NCBI GenBank assembly: GCA_903864515.1
Contig: CAIPFZ010000024.1
Location: forward strand, 1 to 10,054
DNA from: an uncultured bacterium
GTDB lineage: Bacteria > Patescibacteriota > Minisyncoccia > Phycocordibacterales > CAIZLB01
Reading direction: 5' to 3'
DNA length: 10,054 nucleotides
Shown here: piece by piece, positions 5,289 to 10,054 of the stretch
Position numbering within the stretch: position 1 is the stretch's first letter
Layout of the letters: each line of letters opens with the position of its first letter
The notes under the pieces: model-generated
Told to the model about the DNA's origin: nothing
The model's database searches: none
What the model saw: the letters and a program-made list of their open reading frames with translations, nothing else
Position numbers and translations under genes: made by a program

Positions 5289-8132
5289 TTATGCCAAATC
5301 TGCAAACGGATTCTTGTTTAAACCAGGAGTTGGTACAATTTCTTCTTTTTTATACTTTCTTGCAATCTCCTCCTCCACAACCCTTCTATCTTGTCCAAAC
5401 TTAAAGTATGAAAGCTCCTTAAGATTATTTACCACCTCCTTATTTCCACCCTTTGCCCAGGTAAATTCAACGCTGAAGGGCTTAACAGGCTTTCCATCAG
5501 AAAGCATCTTTAGATATACATTCATATTATCTATATTCATAATATCCTTGGCAGTAAAGACTGGGGAGAATTGTTTTTCCAAAAATTCAGCATCTTCTGC
5601 ACTAACACGAAGAGCTGCAATGGTACCAACGTTTCCAAAAACAGAACCCCTAATTTTTTCATCCAATTGACTAATGTGCTGGTGAGCTACATTTAATGAT
5701 AGTTTATACTTTCTGGCCTCAGATAGAATTGTTGAGATTGAAGGGGTTGTGATATTGTGGAACTCGTCAATATATAAATAGAATGGAGGAAAATCCTTTC
5801 CAAATAAATCAACACGGGAAAGCGCAGCCATCAATATCTTTCCAACCAGAACAAGACCAAGAAGTGATGAGTTGATGTCTCCCAATGTTCCCTTCGCCAA
5901 GTTCACAAGTAAAATCTTTTTATTATCCATCACCTCTCTGAAGTCAAAACTGGAATGCTCTTGCGCAACAATTGGACGCATAATGTCATTTGCAAGAAAC
6001 ACGTCAAACTTAGATGTAATATAAGGCACCATGTTGGCAAGAGAAGCCTCCCCACCAGCCTTTTCTGCTTGTTCTCTCCAGAACTGTACTACAACTGGAT
6101 TTTTACATCTAGAAAGCTTTAAATCTCTAAATTTCTTATCAGCCATCACTCTTGAAACATCAAGTAATGTGCATCCTGTTTCCGGATCCTCAACAACAAG
6201 CATTGTAGCGTTTCTAAAGTATTGTTCAAATATTGGCCCCATAGATTCGGGTGATCCAGAATATAGCTTTTGGAAGATTCCAAAGAGTTCATTCACAACG
6301 AAGATCTTTTGTTGTGGAACCTCTATATTATATTCCAACATATTTAGAGCCATTGGCCTATCGACATAACTTGGATCAAAGTATATAACATCCTCATATC
6401 TCTCTGGTGGAATATGGGAAAGAATATCCTGAACATCACTTCCGTGTGGGTCAATGAAGCAAACCCCATCGCCATTTTTAATATCCTGAATAATCATATT
6501 TCGAAGCAGTGTAGACTTTCCAGTACCAGTTTGTCCAATAGCATAGAAGTGTCTCAATCTATCTTCTCGGCCAAAATATATTGGGGTCTTTAGATTTCTA
6601 TGAGTATTCTCTCCCATATAAATTCCATCTTTTGAAAGACCGATTGGAGCAGGAGCTGTGCTTGCTTTTGTTTGCTTTAACTGTGAGTCAATTACAATAC
6701 TCTCAACCGGGAAGTGCATTAAGGTTGTTAATTCTCTGAGTGACATCGGTAAAATTGAATTTCTATCAAATAATCTATATGAAAAGCTGTGAAGTAATTG
6801 AATCAATTCCTCATCTTTCTTTCTCTTGAATTTAATACCGTTACCAAGAGAGTTATTAAATTGATTAAACGATGATTCTATTTCAGTCAAAGTACCCTCT
6901 GCCTTTTCCCTATTTACCGCGGAAACTATAATTCTGATATTAGATTCAATTACCGGGGAAGAAAGTTTATTTGTAATCTGCTCAACCGCAATACCGTCCA
7001 CTGGCTTTGGCTTATCATCCTTATCTGTCTTTCCCAATATCATTTCCTTCCAAACTGTTTTAAATTCCTTTTTTGCAGTCTTTTTTAATTCACCAAAGAC
7101 AGTGTGTTGAATATCAATCGCTTCTTTTAGCTTGCCACCCTTTTGAATATCGTCTAATGATTTTTTATATAATTTATTATAATAATCTCCGATTGGATTG
7201 AATATTATCTGAATCGCAGCCCCTTCACCAAATTTATCCATTTTACTGAAAGTATTCAAAATGACGTTTAATGGATCATAATCAAATTGTTCATATGTCT
7301 TAATTGGATAGACTTCCTTCTTTGCAAGTTGAGCCTCAGAAGCAAGGGTAATTCCATCTGGATTGAATATATTATATTCATCTTTCTTTTCTGAGATTTT
7401 TGCATCAGGGAATATTGACAAAAACTGCTTTTCAAACAATTGAATTTTGTTATCAGGAATTGCAACATAGAATATAAATTCCTCTCCCCCTTCAGACATT
7501 GCAAGTTCAATAGAAAATTGGGACTCCTCTTGTGTTGCCCCGGTTGAACCACCACCAGAGACTGCAAGCATACCAGAGTAAAATTGCTCCATAGAGGATA
7601 ACAATTCTTTTAAGGCCTTCTTAGGATCATTCTCCTTCGCCTTATTTTCTGGAAGCTGAATTTCATAAACTGTTTTTCTAAGAGTCTTATCTAATGGAGA
7701 TTTTTCTTTCAAGCCTGGTGCTAAGTAGCCCTTCTTAATGTATTCCACCAGGAATCTATGGAAGTCACTTTCAATATGAGGATTTCCAAAACCTCTGGCA
7801 ACATTAATAGCATTGAGTATACCCTTCTCAAGCATGATGGAGAGTAATTCTTCCATTTTCTTGTCATGAGTCTCAGGAGCCAGCTCTAGAACAATCTCAC
7901 CGGTTTTTGATTCTGGTACATGAAAATCAGGGTGCAGTACTTTCTCTGCATCAACTACGGAGTAATCTTTAATTTCTTGAATTATTAAATCTTCCCTCTC
8001 CTTTTCTCTCTCTTGGCTTTCAGGGTGAGTAGATAGCATCGCTTCTTTTTGCGATATCATCTTTCTTAAATATTGTAGTTCTTCTTCTGCTGAAGAAAAG
8101 TTTTTGCCTTCGTATGAAAAATTTGGTTCCAT
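5289..8132 (-). CDS. VirD4/HerA-like P-loop ATPase (TraG/TrwB-type, DNA-transfer-like)
   Basis: A 947-residue soluble protein with no membrane segment. Residues 10-55 are charged and probably coiled coil. Residues 60-480 are an N-terminal region with alpha/beta stretches (for example 205-250 and 395-430) and a Gly/Ser-rich loop (192-199) that I do not recognise. The ATPase is C-terminal: Walker A GQTGTGKS (533-540, K539), FIDPHG (559-564) following it, Walker B LYIDEF (786-791, D789 E790), AHQHISQL (816-823), and a likely arginine finger R842 (AALRVS). This arrangement is that of VirD4/TrwB coupling proteins and HerA/FtsK-type motors, which form hexamers and move DNA. Such proteins without N-terminal membrane anchors are common in CPR genomes. 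No relaxase or other type IV secretion gene is beside it. DNA uptake or transfer, or a housekeeping motor role, is inference. Confidence 0.85.
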   Translation of the reverse strand: MEPNFSYEGKNFSSAEEELQYLRKMISQKEAMLSTHPESQEREKEREDLIIQEIKDYSVVDAEKVLHPDFHVPESKTGEIVLELAPETHDKKMEELLSIMLEKGILNAINVARGFGNPHIESDFHRFLVEYIKKGYLAPGLKEKSPLDKTLRKTVYEIQLPENKAKENDPKKALKELLSSMEQFYSGMLAVSGGGSTGATQEESQFSIELAMSEGGEEFIFYVAIPDNKIQLFEKQFLSIFPDAKISEKKDEYNIFNPDGITLASEAQLAKKEVYPIKTYEQFDYDPLNVILNTFSKMDKFGEGAAIQIIFNPIGDYYNKLYKKSLDDIQKGGKLKEAIDIQHTVFGELKKTAKKEFKTVWKEMILGKTDKDDKPKPVDGIAVEQITNKLSSPVIESNIRIIVSAVNREKAEGTLTEIESSFNQFNNSLGNGIKFKRKKDEELIQLLHSFSYRLFDRNSILPMSLRELTTLMHFPVESIVIDSQLKQTKASTAPAPIGLSKDGIYMGENTHRNLKTPIYFGREDRLRHFYAIGQTGTGKSTLLRNMIIQDIKNGDGVCFIDPHGSDVQDILSHIPPERYEDVIYFDPSYVDRPMALNMLEYNIEVPQQKIFVVNELFGIFQKLYSGSPESMGPIFEQYFRNATMLVVEDPETGCTLLDVSRVMADKKFRDLKLSRCKNPVVVQFWREQAEKAGGEASLANMVPYITSKFDVFLANDIMRPIVAQEHSSFDFREVMDNKKILLVNLAKGTLGDINSSLLGLVLVGKILMAALSRVDLFGKDFPPFYLYIDEFHNITTPSISTILSEARKYKLSLNVAHQHISQLDEKIRGSVFGNVGTIAALRVSAEDAEFLEKQFSPVFTAKDIMNIDNMNVYLKMLSDGKPVKPFSVEFTWAKGGNKEVVNNLKELSYFKFGQDRRVVEEEIARKYKKEEIVPTPGLNKNPFADLA

Positions 8133-8139
8133 TACCTAC

Positions 8140-8145
8140 ATTATA
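8140..8145 (-). promoter_or_regulatory. -10 box of the ATPase gene, predicted leaderless
   Basis: A perfect TATAAT on the minus strand followed by GTAGGTA and the ATG at 8132. The AGG in the gap is too short and too close to count as a Shine-Dalgarno sequence. No clear -35 was found 16-18 bases upstream; a TTGACC (8155-8150) is too near the -10 to serve. Confidence 0.6.
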
Positions 8146-8174
8146 TATCGGTCAAAACTTCTACGCTAGTTTTT

Positions 8175-8197
8175 AAAATAATTTTAAGAATTATTTT
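8175..8197. other. AT-only inverted repeat between map and the ATPase gene
   Basis: Arms AAAATAATT (8175-8183) and AATTATTTT (8189-8197) form a perfect 9-bp stem with loop TTAAG, 50 bases past the map stop. Read on the minus strand the 3' arm ends in TTTT but is followed by A's, so it is at best a weak terminator for map. Confidence 0.35.
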
Positions 8198-8246
8198 TAT
8201 AAATTCCATCTCTTTATTTTAATACGTCGCCCATTAAGAGTTGATA

Positions 8247-9086
8247 CTAATTAATTTCAGTTAGAACTTCAGCCCCAGTTTCTGTTATCAAAATAGTGTG
8301 TTCAGAGTGTGTTGCTCTTTTTCCATCTATTGTCCTGTATGTATATCCATCCTTATCAATTTTAACTTCACCCTTTCCCTCTGCAATGATTGGTTCAATT
8401 GCAATAACCATTCCAGGTTTGATTAAAACCCCCTGACCTTTCATTCCAAAGTTTGGAATAAATGGATCTTCATGAACAGAATAGCCAACACCGTGCCCAC
8501 CAAATATCTCTACAACATTAAAACCGTATGTTTTTCTATAATAGGATAATGTCTTTTCTACAACATATCCGATATCACCTGTTTTAATTCCTTTAGGATA
8601 ATCTTTTGGCCAGTTTTTAAGTGTCTCAATAACAGCAGATAGACATGTCTCGCCTGATTCAATTAATTTTCTACCCTTTAGATCGACTTCACCCACGGGG
8701 ATTGTGACTGCAGAATCGACAAAAAGACCTTTGTAAACTATACCCATATCAAGAGTCAAAACATCGCCATCTTTTATTGTGAAAGGTTGCTCATTTGGAA
8801 TACCGTGAACAACTGAATCATTCGCAGATAGACACAAAACTGCAGGATATGGTCTATGAGCGATTGCAGGAGTGTAGCCAAGAAACGCAGACACAGCACC
8901 TTCATCTTCAATTAGTTTTCTCGCCATATTTTCAAGCTCCAGTGAAGACATACCTACAACAACAGAATCCTTTAGGGTATTCAGAATTTTAGCCAATTTT
9001 AATCCACCCTCGCGCATTATTAGAATATCAGCTGGAGTCTTAATTGTTGTTGTTTTTAAAGGCTTTTTTGGCGATGTTTTTGTCAT
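8247..9086 (-). CDS. map: Type I methionine aminopeptidase
   Basis: Removes the initiator methionine from nascent proteins. With the ATG at 9086 the product has 279 residues. All five metal ligands are present with family spacing: D113 and D124 (LDMGIVYKGLFVDSA), H198 (GGHGVGYSVHE), E231 (IEPI) and E262 (SEHTIL). Substrate-contact histidines are H94 (SVVHGIP) and H205. The first 15 residues (MTKTSPKKPLKTTTI) are a basic Lys/Thr extension before the usual IKTP start of the fold. There is no zinc-finger or SH3-like N-terminal domain, so it is the short E. coli-like type. The open frame extends to a TTG at 9107, but a GATAAT box seven bases before the ATG at 9086 supports the shorter form. It follows adk, reflecting the ancestral secY-adk-map order. 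The stop is TAG. Confidence 0.97.
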   Translation of the reverse strand: MTKTSPKKPLKTTTIKTPADILIMREGGLKLAKILNTLKDSVVVGMSSLELENMARKLIEDEGAVSAFLGYTPAIAHRPYPAVLCLSANDSVVHGIPNEQPFTIKDGDVLTLDMGIVYKGLFVDSAVTIPVGEVDLKGRKLIESGETCLSAVIETLKNWPKDYPKGIKTGDIGYVVEKTLSYYRKTYGFNVVEIFGGHGVGYSVHEDPFIPNFGMKGQGVLIKPGMVIAIEPIIAEGKGEVKIDKDGYTYRTIDGKRATHSEHTILITETGAEVLTEIN

Positions 9087-9093
9087 ATTCTTT

Positions 9094-9099
9094 ATTATC
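9094..9099 (-). promoter_or_regulatory. -10 box of map, predicted leaderless
   Basis: GATAAT on the minus strand followed by seven bases and the ATG at 9086. No clear -35. An 8-base palindrome TCACGTGA (9108-9115) lies where the spacer would be. A separate promoter would mean map is not only read from adk, consistent with the 124-base gap. Confidence 0.5.
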
Positions 9100-9210
9100 C
9101 ACACCAATCACGTGAGACTGGTTTAATATACTTATCACTTTACATCAAAAACACACTGATTACCAGCCAGATTTAATCCGCTTATCATCCACGCTATTAT
9201 TTAATTTAAG

Positions 9211-9807
9211 CTACCAACTAAGTCTTGCCACTATATCAGCAAACACCTTTTCAATAGGTTGCTCTCCACTTACTTCAATAAACAAATATCCTGAGTGGTG
9301 TTTAAAGTACTCAATTGCAGGATTTACCTCTGTATCAAACCAAGATAATCTCTTCTCAATAACTTCAGGCAATATATCATCAGCTCTTCCACGACGAACT
9401 AACCTTTCCCTTGAGTGTTCCTTGCTTACATTAATATAGATAACAACGGGGCGACTTAAATTATAGAAATTAATAGCTGAATCAAAAACTAGTGCTTCCT
9501 GATATGAACGAGGCATACCATCAACAATCAAATGCTTATTTCCATCCATTTCATCTACAAGAACATCACTCCAATTCCATACAGCCAGAAAGTCCGGTTG
9601 TCTATCTCCTGCTTCAAGAATTTTAGAAGCTAGCTTGTTTGAGTATTTATCACCTTTAATAAACTCACGGAATTTTGCTCCAGTTTCAAGATAACAAATT
9701 GGTCTTTTCTCAGGATCTCTTTGCTCAATCTCATTCATTAAAAGATGAGCTTGAGTTCCCTTTCCGCATCCTGACCTTCCTATAAAAATAAAAGTACGTT
9801 GTGCCAT
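9211..9807 (-). CDS. adk: Adenylate kinase-family nucleoside monophosphate kinase, short LID
   Basis: A 198-residue P-loop kinase that interconverts nucleoside mono-, di- and triphosphates. Walker A is GRSGCGKGTQ (10-19, K16) in place of the usual GPPGSGKGTQ. The NMP-binding segment is ETGAKFREFIKGD (41-53), with R47. Residue D96 opens DGMPR (96-100) and Q103 follows, the DGFPR...Q equivalent. The region RERLVRRGRADD (133-144) with R135, R139 and R141, then R153, supplies the LID and catalytic arginines. The LID is a few residues only, with no zinc-binding cysteines, as in short-form adenylate and UMP/CMP kinases. Substrate choice (AMP or another NMP) is therefore not certain. Its place upstream of map is the conserved ribosomal-operon neighbour order and favours adenylate kinase. 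The ATG has GATAAT six bases upstream and no SD; the stop is TAG. Confidence 0.9.
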   Translation of the reverse strand: MAQRTFIFIGRSGCGKGTQAHLLMNEIEQRDPEKRPICYLETGAKFREFIKGDKYSNKLASKILEAGDRQPDFLAVWNWSDVLVDEMDGNKHLIVDGMPRSYQEALVFDSAINFYNLSRPVVIYINVSKEHSRERLVRRGRADDILPEVIEKRLSWFDTEVNPAIEYFKHHSGYLFIEVSGEQPIEKVFADIVARLSW

Positions 9808-9813
9808 GGATAT

Positions 9814-9843
9814 ATTATCGCATACATTTTATTTTTATGGAAA
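9814..9843 (-). promoter_or_regulatory. Promoter of adk, predicted leaderless
   Basis: On the minus strand TTTCCA (9843-9838, 4 of 6 matches to TTGACA), an 18-base spacer and GATAAT (9819-9814), then six bases to the ATG at 9807. Confidence 0.5.
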
Positions 9844-9856
9844 GAATTTAATCAAA

Positions 9857-9892
9857 ATAAAATAGCCGCTGAAAATTCAGTGACTATTTTAT
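9857..9892 (-). terminator. Terminator after the right-edge gene
   Basis: An imperfect inverted repeat, 9857-9873 with 9876-9892: outer ATAAAATAG/CTATTTTAT and inner CTGAA/TTCAG, joined by three positions of which one is a mismatch and one a G.T. Read on minus, it starts 21 bases after the stop at 9913 and runs into ATTTTGATT, a short T-rich tail. It separates the right-edge gene from adk. Confidence 0.65.
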
Positions 9893-9912
9893 ATGTAACT
9901 TAGATATATTTA

Positions 9913-10053
9913 TTACTTCACCGTCCCCTCCACCAAGATCAACATCAAATCAGTTGCAGCAGATTCTGCTGCCTTTGGATCTTTGTTATCAACAAATGTC
10001 TCCCATTGAGCAGTTAATGCAGGATTGTGGATTTGTCTTACATCATTCTCAAG
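9913..10053 (-). CDS. C-terminal end of an unrecognised protein (truncated by window edge)
   Basis: An open frame enters from the right edge and ends at TAA (9915-9913), giving 46 C-terminal residues. It is polar and helix-like, with NPALTAQWETFVDNKDP in the middle and the hydrophobic end LMLILVEGTVK. It shows no motif I know. The in-order reading up to the edge and a terminator hairpin just after the stop support a real gene. It is not the end of SecY, which would be the ancestral neighbour upstream of adk. Confidence 0.6.
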   Translation of the reverse strand, partial: LENDVRQIHNPALTAQWETFVDNKDPKAAESAATDLMLILVEGTVK

Positions 10054-10054
10054 T

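Noticed and set aside
5314..5670. Open frame on the plus strand, 118 codons
   Set aside because: Antisense shadow of the ATPase gene; composition and lack of motifs fit a chance frame. The same applies to the frames at 1532-1735, 2806-3000, 6031-6369 and 8795-8992.
1..10054. Absence of TGA stops as evidence for a reassigned genetic code
   Set aside because: Ten stops (five TAA, five TAG) are too few. Frames are full length without any in-frame TGA, unlike Gracilibacteria or Absconditabacteria where TGA is read as glycine.
1..10054. CRISPR arrays, tRNA or rRNA genes, insertion sequences, attachment sites
   Set aside because: No spaced direct repeats, no cloverleaf-like sequence, no transposase or integrase motifs were seen on reading both strands.

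Overview
The window is AT-rich and compact, with short intergenic gaps, and it carries mostly housekeeping genes. I read it as chromosomal DNA of a bacterium of the Candidate Phyla Radiation / Patescibacteria (Parcubacteria-like). This is inferred from gene types: a bL35-bL20 pair, an NDK with an enlarged middle section, a short-LID adenylate-kinase-like protein, a TTHA0252-type beta-CASP nuclease and a large soluble VirD4/HerA-like ATPase. No 16S rRNA gene or other decisive marker is present. The code is standard: all ORFs stay open with TGA as stop, and the ten visible stops are five TAA and five TAG.

Layout. On the left, plus strand: the 3' end of rpmI (bL35) and a complete rplT (bL20), closed by a 17-bp terminator hairpin shared with the converging gene. 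Next, on the minus strand: a four-helix membrane protein overlapping a beta-CASP ribonuclease, followed downstream by a SLOG/LOG-like Rossmann protein with its own promoter. The plus-strand gene at 3275-4270 is a tandem double hotdog protein, divergent from the membrane protein. After it lies a 313-base stretch with no protein gene (4271-4583). The right half is all minus strand: ndk, a 947-residue VirD4/HerA-like ATPase, map, adk, and the C-terminal end of an unrecognised protein at the right edge.

The most interesting item is in the 4271-4583 gap. The minus strand there has a consensus-like promoter and, starting where transcription should begin, about 185 nt that fold into a long closing helix, an open bubble with a small hairpin on one side, an apical stem and a 3' terminator-like hairpin. 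All three A.C oppositions on the plus strand become G.U pairs on the minus strand, which points to transcription from minus. The shape resembles 6S RNA (SsrS), but I cannot assign a family.

A second pattern runs through the window. Every gene that appears to start its own transcript (seven of seven) has a -10-like hexamer (TATAAT, TAATAT or GATAAT) ending 6 or 7 bases before its ATG, and no Shine-Dalgarno sequence. This predicts leaderless mRNAs. It also corrects three starts to ATG codons inside the longest open frames (2776, 3275 and 9086). The two operon-internal starts (rplT and the nuclease) lack both the hexamer and an SD.

Functionally the window covers translation (bL35, bL20, methionine aminopeptidase), nucleotide phosphorylation (adenylate and nucleoside diphosphate kinases), RNA turnover (beta-CASP nuclease) and probably DNA or macromolecule movement (the ATPase). 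The SLOG, hotdog and membrane proteins have uncertain substrates.
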